A stretch of 64,000 nucleotides of DNA from Halomonas sp. (GCF_017983445.1 NZ_JAGOBJ010000013.1:1-64000); one strand, 5' to 3'; shown: positions 50,491-60,301, numbered from the stretch's first letter. The notes: generated by a model from the letters alone, not told the origin. Program-made: numbers and translations.

Positions 50491-53100
50491 TTAAGCAGCC
50501 GTTGACTCAAGAAAGTCCTGGGCAAAGCGCTGCAATACGCCACCGGCGGCGTAGATTGACACTTCCTCAGCGGTATCCAGGCGGCACTTCATTGCAACGC
50601 GCTCGCTTCCCCCGTTTTGACGATGGATCACCAGCGTAAGCATCGCACCCGGCGAGACAACCCCCTCAACATCAAAGGTTTCGGTGCCATCCAGGCCTAA
50701 TGTCGTGCGCGTGGTTCCCGGCTCGAACTCTAGCGGCATTACACCCATACCAATCAGGTTAGTGCGGTGGATACGTTCAAAACCTTCCGCCGCGATGGCT
50801 TCCACGCCGGCAAGCGCCACGCCTTTGGCAGCCCAGTCCCGCGAGGATCCCTGGCCATAATCGGCACCAGCAATGATGATCAGCGGCTGCTTGCGCGCCA
50901 TGTAGGTTTCGATAGCTTCCCACATGCGGGTCACCTCACCTTCAGGCTCGACCCGCGCCAAAGACCCCTGTTTCACACTGCCATCGGCATCGCGGACCAT
51001 CTCGTTAAACAGCTTGGGATTGGCAAAAGTCGCGCGTTGAGCGGTGAGATGATCGCCGCGATGCGTCGCGTAGGAGTTGAAATCCTCCTCCGGCAGGTCC
51101 ATTTTTGCCAGGTACTCGCCCGCCGCACTATTAAGCTGAATGGCGTTGGAAGGCGACAGGTGATCGGTGGTGATATTGTCTGGCAAGATTGCCAGCGGGC
51201 GCATACCTTTCAAGGTACGCTCTTTCGCCATATTGCCCTCCCAGTAAGGTGGGCGACGAATGTAGGTGCTTTGGGGGCGCCAGTCGTATAGCGGATTAAC
51301 CTGGGCACGCGCGCTTTTATCAATATCGAACATGGGGATATAGGTCTGGCGGAACTGCTCGGGCTTCACCGATGCTTTTACAATGGCGTCGATCTCATCA
51401 TCCGCCGGCCAGATATCCTTCAGAGTAACGGGGTTCCCCGCCTGGTCGATTCCCAGCACGTCTTTTTCAATATCAAAGCGGATAGTGCCTGCAATGGCGT
51501 AAGCAACCACTAACGGCGGCGAAGCCAAAAAGGCCTGCTGGGCATAGGGATGAATCCGCCCATCAAAGTTGCGGTTACCGGATAGCACCGCCGTGGCGTA
51601 AAGGTCCCGGTCAATGATTTCCTGCTGGATAACAGGATCCAGCGCGCCAGACATGCCGTTACAGGTAGTGCAGGCATAGGCGACTACGCCAAACCCCAGG
51701 TTCTCCAGCTCATTCATCAAGCCGGCTTCTTCCAGATACATCTTGACCGTTTTCGAACCTGGTGCCAGTGATGACTTAACCCAGGGTTTACGCAACAAGC
51801 CGAGCCGGTTGGCGTTACGCGCGATTAACCCAGCCGCCACCATATTGCGCGGGTTAGAGGTATTGGTGCAGCTGGTGATGGCCGCAATAATAACAGCGCC
51901 ATCGGGCATTTTACCCGCCTTCTCTTCTTCGCGAGCGGCCTCAAGTCCTACGGCAATACCACGCTGGGCAAGCTCTGAAGTCGGCAGGTGCGCATGCGGG
52001 TTGGAAGGCCCTGCCAGGGTGCGTGCGACTGATGAAAGATCAAAGCTCAGCACCCGCTCATACTCAACCTGCGTCAAGCTGTCCGCCCAGAGGCCGGTGT
52101 GTTTGGCATAGGTTTCGACCAGCGCCACCTGCTCATCTTCACGACCGGTGAGCTTCAGGTAATCGATGGTTTGATTATCGATATAGAACATTGCCGCTGT
52201 CGCGCCATACTCAGGCGTCATGTTTGAAATCGTGGCACGATCACCGACCGTCAGTGCGTCAGCGCCTTCGCCGTAAAACTCCAGGTAGGCACCGACCACG
52301 CGCTCTTTGCGTAGAAACTCGGTAATCGCAAGCACCATATCGGTTCCGGTAATCCCCGGCTGCAGCTTACCGGTCAGCTCTACGCCGACGATATCCGGCA
52401 AGCGCATCATGGAGGCACGCCCCAGCATCACGCTTTCGGCCTCCAGGCCACCCACGCCGACTGCAATGACGCCAAGCGCATCCACCATAGGGGTATGGCT
52501 ATCGGTGCCGACACAGGTATCAGGATAAGCAATGCCATTCCGGTTCTGCACTACCGGCGACATTTTCTCCAGATTGATCTGGTGCATGATGCCGTTACCA
52601 GGTGGGATGACATCGACGTTTTCAAAAGCCGTTTTGGTCCAGTTGATAAAGTGGAAGCGGTCATCATTGCGACGATCTTCAATAGCGCGGTTTTTCTCAA
52701 AGGCCCCCTCTTCAAAGCCTGGATGCTCTACCGCCAACGAGTGATCAACAATCAGCTGGGTGGGAACTACGGGGTTGACCTTGGCCGGGTCACCGCCCTT
52801 CTCGGCGATGGCATCGCGTAGCCCGGCCAAGTCAACCAGCGCCGTCTGGCCTAAAATATCGTGACACACCACGCGCGCCGGGTACCACGGAAAATCAAGA
52901 TCGCGTCGACGTTCGATAAGCTGTTTAAGCGCATCCGTTAACAGCTCAGGATCACAGCGGCGTACCAATTGCTCTGCCAGCACGCGTGACGTGTAAGGGA
53001 GCCTGGCGTAGGCCCCTGGCTGAATATCCTCAACGGCTTGGCGCGCATTAAAGTAATCAAGCTCGGTGCCTGGCAGTGGTTGACGATATTGGCTATTCAT
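50491..53100 (-). CDS. acnD: Fe/S-dependent 2-methylisocitrate dehydratase AcnD
   Basis: An aconitase-family enzyme of 869 residues. The 4Fe-4S ligands lie in TSCTNTSNP and ACTTCNGMSG. DSHTPMVDALGVIAVGVGG and GSSRDWAAKG mark the substrate site. It works with PrpF in the cofactor-dependent branch of the methylcitrate cycle. The ATG at 53100 matches AcnD N-termini (MNSQYRQPLPGT); the frame runs upstream through a terminator but that part is not coding. No good ribosome site is visible, which may matter for expression. Confidence 0.95.
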   Translation of the reverse strand: MNSQYRQPLPGTELDYFNARQAVEDIQPGAYARLPYTSRVLAEQLVRRCDPELLTDALKQLIERRRDLDFPWYPARVVCHDILGQTALVDLAGLRDAIAEKGGDPAKVNPVVPTQLIVDHSLAVEHPGFEEGAFEKNRAIEDRRNDDRFHFINWTKTAFENVDVIPPGNGIMHQINLEKMSPVVQNRNGIAYPDTCVGTDSHTPMVDALGVIAVGVGGLEAESVMLGRASMMRLPDIVGVELTGKLQPGITGTDMVLAITEFLRKERVVGAYLEFYGEGADALTVGDRATISNMTPEYGATAAMFYIDNQTIDYLKLTGREDEQVALVETYAKHTGLWADSLTQVEYERVLSFDLSSVARTLAGPSNPHAHLPTSELAQRGIAVGLEAAREEEKAGKMPDGAVIIAAITSCTNTSNPRNMVAAGLIARNANRLGLLRKPWVKSSLAPGSKTVKMYLEEAGLMNELENLGFGVVAYACTTCNGMSGALDPVIQQEIIDRDLYATAVLSGNRNFDGRIHPYAQQAFLASPPLVVAYAIAGTIRFDIEKDVLGIDQAGNPVTLKDIWPADDEIDAIVKASVKPEQFRQTYIPMFDIDKSARAQVNPLYDWRPQSTYIRRPPYWEGNMAKERTLKGMRPLAILPDNITTDHLSPSNAIQLNSAAGEYLAKMDLPEEDFNSYATHRGDHLTAQRATFANPKLFNEMVRDADGSVKQGSLARVEPEGEVTRMWEAIETYMARKQPLIIIAGADYGQGSSRDWAAKGVALAGVEAIAAEGFERIHRTNLIGMGVMPLEFEPGTTRTTLGLDGTETFDVEGVVSPGAMLTLVIHRQNGGSERVAMKCRLDTAEEVSIYAAGGVLQRFAQDFLESTAA

Positions 53101-53127
53101 AGCAAGCAAACTCACGAAAAGGGAGCT

Positions 53128-53158
53128 AAAAAAATGCCCGGCACGCAAACTGCCGGGC
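53128..53158 (-). terminator. intra-operon terminator between prpC and acnD
   Basis: A perfect 8-bp stem GCCCGGCA (53136-53143) with TGCCGGGC (53151-53158), 7-nt loop. On the minus strand it is followed by A and seven T (53134-53128). Only 10 bases past the prpC stop and 27 before the acnD ATG. Confidence 0.85.
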
Positions 53159-53168
53159 CGCACGCTGA

Positions 53169-54296
53169 TTAATCACGCGCCTCAATGGGTACCCATTCGC
53201 TTTTTTCAGGACCAATATAGTCGGCGCTGGGACGGATAATCCGGTTATTGGCCCGCTGTTCAAAGACATGAGCAGCCCATCCCGTGAGCCGGGACATCAC
53301 GAAAATCGGCGTGAACAATTTGGTAGGGATATCCATGAAGTGGTAGGCGCTGGCATGGAAAAAGTCCGCGTTGCAGAACAGCTTTTTCTCGCGCCACATT
53401 ACTTCTTCGACCTTTTCAGATACAGGGTAAAGCACCGTATCGCCTACGTCGTCGGCCAGTTTTTTGGACCAGTGCTTGATAATCTCGTTACGCGGGTCAG
53501 ACTCGCGATAAATCGCATGGCCAAAGCCCATGATTTTATCTTTGCGCTCAAGCATCCCCATGATCTTGCTTTCCGCTTCTTCAGGCGACTGCCAATGCTC
53601 GATCATCGCCATTGCCGCCTCGTTCGCGCCACCATGCAATGGCCCGCGCAAAGAGCCAATAGCCCCGGTAACGCAGGAGTGCATATCGGAAAGCGTGGAA
53701 GCACACACCCGGGCGGTAAAGGTAGAGGCGTTAAACTCATGTTCGGCATACAGGATAAGCGAAACGTTCATGACCCGCGCATGCAGTTCGGAGGCCGGCT
53801 CGCCACGCAACATGTTGAGGAAATGACCGCCTACCGAGTTATCGTCGGTTTGGGTATCGATTCGCACGCCATCGTGAGAGTAGCGGTACCAGTAGCAGAT
53901 AATCGACGGCAACACAGCCAGTAGACGATCGGCAACGTCCTGCTGCTGGTCAAAACTCTCTTCGGTTTCAAGATTGCCCAGCATGGACGTGCCTGTACGC
54001 ATCACATCCATCGGGTGGGCATCTTTGGGGATCTGCTCAAGCACAGTTTTTAGTGCCTCGGGCAACCCACGCAGACTTTTAAGCTTACTAATATAATGGT
54101 CAAGCTCTGCCTGATTAGGCAGTTTCCCCTTTAAGAGCAGATAGGCGACTTCTTCAAATTTAGCCTTTTCGGCAAGCTCTTTGATATCAAATCCACGGTA
54201 GGTCAAACCTGAGCCGGTTTTACCTACCGTACATAGCGCAGTGGTACCGGCGCTCTGGCCTCTCAGTCCTGCACCTGTCACGGGTTTATCAGCCAT
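53169..54296 (-). CDS. prpC: 2-methylcitrate synthase
   Basis: A 375-residue citrate-synthase-family enzyme condensing propionyl-CoA with oxaloacetate. The catalytic His in GPLHGGANEAAM and the GFGHAIYRESDPRN motif with its His, plus the terminal Asp region, are intact. The short length and LTYRGFDIKELAEKA fit PrpC rather than GltA. AGGAG precedes the ATG. It lies 67 bases after prpB. Confidence 0.95.
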   Translation of the reverse strand: MADKPVTGAGLRGQSAGTTALCTVGKTGSGLTYRGFDIKELAEKAKFEEVAYLLLKGKLPNQAELDHYISKLKSLRGLPEALKTVLEQIPKDAHPMDVMRTGTSMLGNLETEESFDQQQDVADRLLAVLPSIICYWYRYSHDGVRIDTQTDDNSVGGHFLNMLRGEPASELHARVMNVSLILYAEHEFNASTFTARVCASTLSDMHSCVTGAIGSLRGPLHGGANEAAMAMIEHWQSPEEAESKIMGMLERKDKIMGFGHAIYRESDPRNEIIKHWSKKLADDVGDTVLYPVSEKVEEVMWREKKLFCNADFFHASAYHFMDIPTKLFTPIFVMSRLTGWAAHVFEQRANNRIIRPSADYIGPEKSEWVPIEARD

Positions 54297-54363
54297 GGTG
54301 TGTCTCCTGTCACTGCTTTTATTTTAGGTATGCATTAACGTCTTTAGCCAAATAGGCGCTTGG

Positions 54364-55254
54364 TTACTGGTCGCTGCCTCGCTCGGCAAATAGCGCGTCC
54401 AGCTTCTGCTCAAAATCGTGGTAGTTAAGAAAATCGTAAAGCTCATCGCGTGTTTGCATGGTGCTCACGACATCTTTTTGATGACCGTTATCCAGTATGC
54501 TCTGGTAAACATTCAGCGCAGCGGCATTCATGGCTCTGAACGCGGAGAGCGGGTAAAGCACCATGCGGCAGCCAACATCGCCAAGCTCTGCCTGAGTAAA
54601 CAGTGGCGTTGCGCCAAACTCGGTAATATTGGCCAGAATGGGCGCATCGACCCGATCACAAAACGCCTGATAATCTGCAAGGGTGTGCACGGCCTCGGCA
54701 AAGATGGCATCGGCACCCGCTTCAACACACGCATTGGCGCGCTCGATCGCGGCATCAAGGCCCTCTTTCTGAAACGCATCGGTGCGGGCAATCAGGTAAA
54801 AATCGGGATCCAAGCGGGCATCGGCGGCAGCTTTGATACGATCAACCATCTCGTCTTGAGAGACGATCGCTTTATTGGGTCGGTGGCCGCAGCGTTTTTG
54901 CGCAACCTGATCTTCCAGGTGAACGGCCGCAACTCCAGCACGCTGCATCTCTTTAACGGCACGCGCAATATTGAACGCCCCACCCCACCCGGTATCGATA
55001 TCCACCAGTAGCGGTAAGTCGGTGGCGCCGCAAATCCGGTGCGCATCTTCCACCACATCGTTCATGGTAGTCATGCCCAAATCAGGCAGGCCGAAAGAGG
55101 CATTCGCCACCCCGCCGCCGGAAAGATAGATTGCCTGGTGGCCAACACGTTCTGCCATCATCGCAGTGTAGGCATTAATAGTGCCCAGTATGGCCAGCGG
55201 ACGATTGGCTTCCAGAGCGGCTTTAAAACGGGCGCCGGGGGTGCGGGTTGGCAT
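54364..55254 (-). CDS. prpB: methylisocitrate lyase
   Basis: A 296-residue isocitrate-lyase-superfamily enzyme splitting 2-methylisocitrate to pyruvate and succinate. The catalytic KRCGH loop ([10 protein letters not shown]), metal-binding DIDTGWGG and LEDQ are present. AGGAG lies before the ATG, which is 6 bases after the regulator's stop, so regulator and operon are co-transcribed. Confidence 0.96.
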   Translation of the reverse strand: MPTRTPGARFKAALEANRPLAILGTINAYTAMMAERVGHQAIYLSGGGVANASFGLPDLGMTTMNDVVEDAHRICGATDLPLLVDIDTGWGGAFNIARAVKEMQRAGVAAVHLEDQVAQKRCGHRPNKAIVSQDEMVDRIKAAADARLDPDFYLIARTDAFQKEGLDAAIERANACVEAGADAIFAEAVHTLADYQAFCDRVDAPILANITEFGATPLFTQAELGDVGCRMVLYPLSAFRAMNAAALNVYQSILDNGHQKDVVSTMQTRDELYDFLNYHDFEQKLDALFAERGSDQ

Positions 55255-55260
55255 TAGCGT

Positions 55261-56046
55261 TTACTCCTGAAAAGTAATAGAGGGCGTGTCTGATGACTCA
55301 GCAGGCTCTGATGACGGTTCTACAGACTGCTGCTTGAGAATCGCGGCGTAGCGGTCAGCGACGTTGGCACGCGATGCACTGACGTGGCGGCGCATCAATA
55401 GCTCGGCAAGTTCGGCATCCCCCGCCTCAATCGCATCCACGATTCGGTGATGCTCAACAAAGGCACGCTGTGGGCGCGTACCGCTGGCACTAAACTGCGT
55501 GCGGTACAGGCGAACCAGGTAATACAAGTCATTACACAGCAGGCTCATAAGCATCTTGTTATGACTGCCTTGCACAATACGGTAATGAAAGTCGAGATCG
55601 CCTTCACGCTGGTAGTAAGCTTCACCGCGTTTTAAATCGGCCTGACCTTCATGCAGGGCCAGCACATCGCGCAGACCCTGTATTTCTTCTGCAGACATAT
55701 GCTCTGCTGCCAGTCTTGCCGCCATGCTTTCCAGCGCTTCACGGACATCAAACAACTCAATCAACTCTTTCATTGATAGTTTGACCACGCGTGCGCCGAC
55801 ATGCGGCACACGTTCAATTAGCCGGTGAGACTCCAAGCGTCGCATGGCTTCACGTAGCGGGCCGCGAGAAATGCCGTAGGTTTTCGAAAGTCCCGGTTCG
55901 GTTATTTTGCTACCCGGTGCTAAAACGCCGCGTACAATATCGCTTTGCAGTTGATGAAATACCCGCTCCGCTAGCGTGCGCACTTCAGGCGGCGCCATTT
56001 CAAGCGACGAATCAACAGAATAAGGGGCGCTAATGGGTGAACTCAT
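55261..56046 (-). CDS. GntR-family regulator of the prp operon (FCD type)
   Basis: About 261 residues. A winged-helix domain (LAERVFHQLQSDIVRGVLAPG, then YGISRGPLREAMRRLE) is followed by an all-helical FCD ligand domain with LFDVREALESMAARLAAEH and two His in the C-terminal helices. First gene of the propionate operon, so probably its repressor or activator, with an acyl intermediate such as 2-methylcitrate as a plausible ligand. I start at ATG 56046; the frame opens at TTG 56079, but that lies at the predicted transcription start. No ribosome site is evident. Confidence 0.9.
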   Translation of the reverse strand: MSSPISAPYSVDSSLEMAPPEVRTLAERVFHQLQSDIVRGVLAPGSKITEPGLSKTYGISRGPLREAMRRLESHRLIERVPHVGARVVKLSMKELIELFDVREALESMAARLAAEHMSAEEIQGLRDVLALHEGQADLKRGEAYYQREGDLDFHYRIVQGSHNKMLMSLLCNDLYYLVRLYRTQFSASGTRPQRAFVEHHRIVDAIEAGDAELAELLMRRHVSASRANVADRYAAILKQQSVEPSSEPAESSDTPSITFQE

Positions 56047-56051
56047 GGGGA

Positions 56052-56108
56052 AATTGTCGACAATTAGAAAAGTATCCAAACTTTAGCTGCGCGTCTTTCT
56101 AGCGTCAA
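56052..56108 (-). promoter_or_regulatory. prp operon promoter and palindromic operator
   Basis: Minus strand: -35 TTGACG (56108-56103), 17 bp, -10 TAAAGT (56085-56080). Just downstream is the perfect 14-bp palindrome AATTGTCGACAATT (56052-56065), matching the general FCD/FadR-type GntR pattern TnGTnnACnA. It covers the untranslated leader up to 5 bases before the ATG, so binding should block initiation or clearance. Confidence 0.75.
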
Positions 56109-56280
56109 CCATAGAATACTGGCGAATTTATGCATCTTTGGTTGTACGCAAAAAGTCTATCTCCTTCATCAGTGTCAACAATCCAGCTAAAATCGTGAGA
56201 AGCACGTCGATTAGATTACTGGTGTCGGCCTTCAACGCCCTCTAAAATGAGCAGCCTTTTACCGGCGAGGCGTTTGCTAC

Positions 56281-57651
56281 ATGACCACGGCATTGTCGAT
56301 ATTTACTCTGCCCTACTCTTCTGACCCGTTAGCGCTGTTTGATGCGCTTCGCCAACGCCCTGGTGCAGTACTTTTGGATAGTGGCCGCCCCGTTGCCCAG
56401 GGCCGCTACGATATTCTGAGCAGCGACCCCTTGGCGACGCTGGAAGTGGACGCCACGGGAAAGTCGCTGCTTACGAGTGAACAGCTCGATATAGCAGGCC
56501 TGCCATCAGGCGATTGCTTTGCTCAGCAGCAGTGGCTGCTAAATCAGTTGCCGCAACAGGCCGCGGATATTGAGCAGCACACTCTACATAGCGAACTGCC
56601 CTTTATGGGCGGGCTGATAGGCTACTGGGGCTATGACCTTGGGCGCTCAATGGCGACCCACCAGCAGCCTCAGGTGACTCACCTCCCTCAGGCGCGCCTG
56701 GGACTTTATGACTGGTGCATTACCCTTGACCATGTAGCCCAGCAGGCTTGGCTGGTAGCCACCCCGCAGCGCCGCGAGCAGGTTCTTGAGTGGCTAGCCA
56801 AGGCGTCGCCCAAACGCGCATCCTTTGCCTTGACCGAGCCCTTTCAAGCAGAGCTTAGCTACAGCGATTATGCTGAGCGCTTCAAGGCTGTTCAGCGCTA
56901 TATCCTGGCGGGCGACTGTTATCAGATTAATCTTGCCCAGCGCTTTTCTGCCGCTTACCAGGGCGATGAATGGCAGGCCTATTTGCGTTTACGCAAAGCC
57001 ACACCTACACCTTTTTCGGGTTTTATGGCGTGGGGTCAGCAGGCCGTTCTTTCCCTTTCGCCTGAACGTTTCATTCAATGCAAAAATGGCGCGGTTGAAA
57101 CGCGCCCTATAAAAGGTACCCGACCAAGAGGCGCTACGGCCGATGAGGATTTTGCCCTGGCCAATGAGCTAACGAGCAGCCTCAAGGATCGCGCTGAAAA
57201 CGTCATGATCGTTGATTTACTGCGCAATGATCTGGGCCGCGTATGCAAGCCAGGTAGCATTAATGTTCCCCAGCTGTGCAAGCTTGAAAGCTACCCAAAT
57301 GTGCATCATCTGGTGAGTGTGGTTCGGGGTCAGTTAGCGTCTGACGCGTCACCGCTTGCCTTATTGGCGGCGGCTTTTCCCGGCGGGTCGATTACCGGAG
57401 CTCCCAAGGTTCGCGCCATGCAGATTATCGCTGAGCTCGAGCCGTGTCAGCGCAGCGTGTACTGCGGAAGTATGGGGTATGTGGATATACGTGGTAGCAT
57501 GGATACCTCTATTACCATCCGTACCTTAGTTGCGGATGCCGGCAGGCTTCACGTGTGGGGCGGCGGCGGTTTGGTGGCTGACTCTACGCTTGATGAAGAG
57601 CATGCCGAAACGTTGGATAAGATCCGCCATCTGATTAAGTCACTGGCATAA
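56281..57651 (+). CDS. pabB: aminodeoxychorismate synthase component I
   Basis: A 456-residue chorismate-binding enzyme of folate synthesis. PIKGTRPRG carries the Lys that distinguishes PabB from anthranilate synthase (PIAGT). NAGDCYQINLAQRF-like ILAGDCYQINLAQRF, VDLLRNDLGRV, FPGGSITGAPK and YCGSMGY are conserved. It needs a PabA amidotransferase encoded elsewhere. Gene stands alone, with its promoter region shared with the prp regulator (56109-56280, nothing else seen). Confidence 0.95.
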   Translation: MTTALSIFTLPYSSDPLALFDALRQRPGAVLLDSGRPVAQGRYDILSSDPLATLEVDATGKSLLTSEQLDIAGLPSGDCFAQQQWLLNQLPQQAADIEQHTLHSELPFMGGLIGYWGYDLGRSMATHQQPQVTHLPQARLGLYDWCITLDHVAQQAWLVATPQRREQVLEWLAKASPKRASFALTEPFQAELSYSDYAERFKAVQRYILAGDCYQINLAQRFSAAYQGDEWQAYLRLRKATPTPFSGFMAWGQQAVLSLSPERFIQCKNGAVETRPIKGTRPRGATADEDFALANELTSSLKDRAENVMIVDLLRNDLGRVCKPGSINVPQLCKLESYPNVHHLVSVVRGQLASDASPLALLAAAFPGGSITGAPKVRAMQIIAELEPCQRSVYCGSMGYVDIRGSMDTSITIRTLVADAGRLHVWGGGGLVADSTLDEEHAETLDKIRHLIKSLA

Positions 57652-57768
57652 GCTGCGCAGTCTTTAAATCAAAAAGGAATATAAAAGCCAAACCAAACGG
57701 TATTGGGGGAATATGCGTGCAGTTTGATAGCCTAGCCGCATGGTCCATTAACATGACAAGGAGGCGAC

Positions 57769-58389
57769 ATGTCCTCATCGCTTGAAGCGATCAACCGCGA
57801 TCTGAGCAATAACCCGCAAGCGCTTATCGAGTGGGCGTTGACTCAGGGCGAGCGCCCCATTTGCACGACCAACTTCCGCCCTTTTGAAGCGGTTATTCTG
57901 CATATGGTGACCCAGCTGCGCCCCGATATGCCGATTGTATGGATGGACAGCGGTTATAACACCGAAGCAACCTATCAGTTTGCCGACGCGGTTATTAAGC
58001 GCCTGAACCTGAACATGGTGAGCTTTTTGCCCAAACGCACCCGGGCACACCGCGAAGCGTTGGAAGGCGTCACGCCGGACATTGATGACCCGCGTCACGA
58101 AGCTTTTACTCAAGAGGTCAAAATCGAGCCATTTGAGCGTGCGCTGAGTGAAATGCGCCCCGACGTATGGTTCACGGCACTGCGCGCCGAAGACACGCCC
58201 GAGCGTGCCAAGATGCAGCCGGTTAGCCGTAACAGTGATGGTCTGGTGAAAGTGGCCCCGCTACTGCATTGGACGGCCAAAGAGATGTACGAATACCTGC
58301 AGGCCCACGATCTGCCCAATAACTTCGACTACTTCGACCCCACCAAAGTGGAAGAGAAACGCGAGTGCGGGCTGCACTTACAGCACTAA
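57769..58389 (+). CDS. cysH: PAPS reductase CysH
   Basis: A 206-residue reductase converting phosphoadenylylsulfate to sulfite. The P-loop-like TTNFRPFEAVILHM region, WMDSGYNTEATY and FTALRAEDTPERA are family features; the C-terminal catalytic ECGLH is present. The Cys pairs that bind 4Fe-4S in APS reductases are absent, supporting PAPS specificity. Shorter than E. coli CysH (244). AAGGAGG precedes the ATG. Neighbour cysB is the sulfur regulator. The stop codon lies in the first unit of a tandem repeat. Confidence 0.93.
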   Translation: MSSSLEAINRDLSNNPQALIEWALTQGERPICTTNFRPFEAVILHMVTQLRPDMPIVWMDSGYNTEATYQFADAVIKRLNLNMVSFLPKRTRAHREALEGVTPDIDDPRHEAFTQEVKIEPFERALSEMRPDVWFTALRAEDTPERAKMQPVSRNSDGLVKVAPLLHWTAKEMYEYLQAHDLPNNFDYFDPTKVEEKRECGLHLQH

Positions 58390-58471
58390 TCTATCGTGCT
58401 AATTTTCAGTACTAATGCTCAGTACTCATGTTCAGAACCAATCTTCCGAACTAACCTACAACGCTAACTTA
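58381..58471 (+). repeat. seven 13-bp tandem repeats starting at the cysH stop
   Basis: Consecutive 13-mers without gaps: CAGCACTAATCTA, TCGTGCTAATTTT, CAGTACTAATGCT, CAGTACTCATGTT, CAGAACCAATCTT, CCGAACTAACCTA, CAACGCTAACTTA. The rough consensus is CAGTACTAATCTT. The first unit includes the last two codons and stop of cysH. Because 13 is not a multiple of three, the repeated TAA falls in successive frames. Confidence 0.85.
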
Positions 58472-58485
58472 ACACTCTATAGACC

Positions 58486-58542
58486 GCTCACTTAGCTATC
58501 GACTGCTTGCAGACGTAAACGTCGCTGGCCAAGTGAGCTTTT
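58486..58542 (+). terminator. possible cysH terminator
   Basis: GCTCACTT (58486-58493) can pair with AAGTGAGC (58531-58538), followed by TTTT. The loop is long (37 nt) and contains a smaller ACGT-centred inverted repeat. Moderately convincing as a terminator for the plus strand. Confidence 0.45.
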
Positions 58543-58544
58543 AA

Positions 58545-59548
<1,004 letters not shown>

Positions 59549-59620
59549 TCATTTTCTATACTGATCGCAGGCAGGTTTTATCACGCAAATACCGCCTTTT
59601 CCGCTCGCTTTAAAGTACTA

Positions 59621-59690
59621 TTTAGAATAAAAAAAATTCTTATAATTCACTTATATTATAAAAAAAAGAATTTATTAGCATCTATTAATT
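59621..59690. promoter_or_regulatory. A/T-rich regulatory tract between cysB and trxA
   Basis: A strongly A/T-rich stretch in a GC-moderate genome, within the 313-base gap 59540-59852. It contains the dyad AGAAT-N7-ATTCT (59624-59640) and a second AAGAATTTATT block. CysB sites are A/T-rich dyads of this kind, so autoregulation is possible. No ORF or RNA is supported in the gap. Confidence 0.4.
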
Positions 59691-59852
59691 TCTTACATTA
59701 CTAACGAATCAGTCGAGTATATTTGCCAGCAACCGCCGCGCCCGCTACCATTTGCCGACTTGGCGCGATGAAAGTGAGCAGATTATCGCGTAATGACCGT
59801 TGCTCCATTTGAGGCAACGAAACTGCAAGAGCAACGCAAACGGGAGAAGCAA

Positions 59853-60176
59853 ATGGCTAATAATGTTGATGTCACCAACGCCAATTTTGAGCAAGAAGTC
59901 CTCAACGCCGAACAGCCTGTCCTGCTGAAATTCTGGGCGCCCTGGTGTGGCCCGTGTAAAGTTATGGCACCGGTTGTCGACGAAGTAGCTGCCGAGCGCG
60001 GCGACAACTTGAAAGTTGTCAGTGTCAACGTTGACGATGCGCCGGAAATTGCCGCTGAGCAAGGCGTACGCGGTGTACCTACCGTTATGCTGTTCAAGTC
60101 TGGTACCAAAGTCGCTTCGCTGGTAGGCGCTCAATCCAAGTCTCAACTAACGCAGTTCATCGATCAGAACGCGTGA
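59853..60176 (+). CDS. trxA: thioredoxin 1
   Basis: A 107-residue thioredoxin with the active site WAPWCGPCK, PTVMLFKSG with the cis-Pro, and the typical C-terminal helix. It serves as general disulfide reductant, including for PAPS reductase encoded nearby. The start is the ATG at 59853 with GGGAG 7 bases upstream; the frame is open to 59793 but that part is not family sequence. Confidence 0.96.
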   Translation: MANNVDVTNANFEQEVLNAEQPVLLKFWAPWCGPCKVMAPVVDEVAAERGDNLKVVSVNVDDAPEIAAEQGVRGVPTVMLFKSGTKVASLVGAQSKSQLTQFIDQNA

Positions 60177-60182
60177 TGAGTT

Positions 60183-60213
60183 TGGCCACCGCCGTTATTA
60201 CTGGCGGTGGCCA
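60183..60213 (+). terminator. hairpin after trxA
   Basis: A perfect 11-bp stem, TGGCCACCGCC (60183-60193) with GGCGGTGGCCA (60203-60213), 9-nt loop. The T-rich CGTCCTTCCCTTTTT follows at some distance, so termination is probable but not textbook. Confidence 0.65.
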
Positions 60214-60221
60214 CGCGTCCT

Positions 60222-60301
60222 TCCCTTTTTCAATTAACCCTTTTTTCAGCTAACCGTCTTCAATAATCTTCTTTGGCTAACTCCCTCTTATCTAACTAGC
60301 T
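60222..60301 (-). repeat. degenerate 13-16 bp repeats at the AI-2E gene stop
   Basis: On the minus strand, reading away from the AI-2E-family stop: AGTTAGATAAGAGGG, AGTTAGCCAAAGAAG, ATTATTGAAGACG, GTTAGCTGAAAAAAGG, GTTAATTGAAAAAGGG. The plus-strand TAAC/TAAT cores begin at 60235, 60251, 60264, 60278 and 60293. More degenerate than the cysH and lapB arrays. Confidence 0.6.

Noticed and set aside
50767-51291. A 174-codon ORF opposite acnD
   Set aside because: Antisense shadow; the acnD frame has intact Fe-S and substrate motifs there.
53268-53924. A 218-codon plus-strand ORF opposite prpC
   Set aside because: It lies wholly antisense to a clear citrate-synthase-family gene, has no ribosome site of note, and its translation shows no recognisable domain.
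54418-55011. A 197-codon plus-strand ORF opposite prpB
   Set aside because: Antisense shadow of a conserved enzyme gene; arises from codon bias of the true frame.
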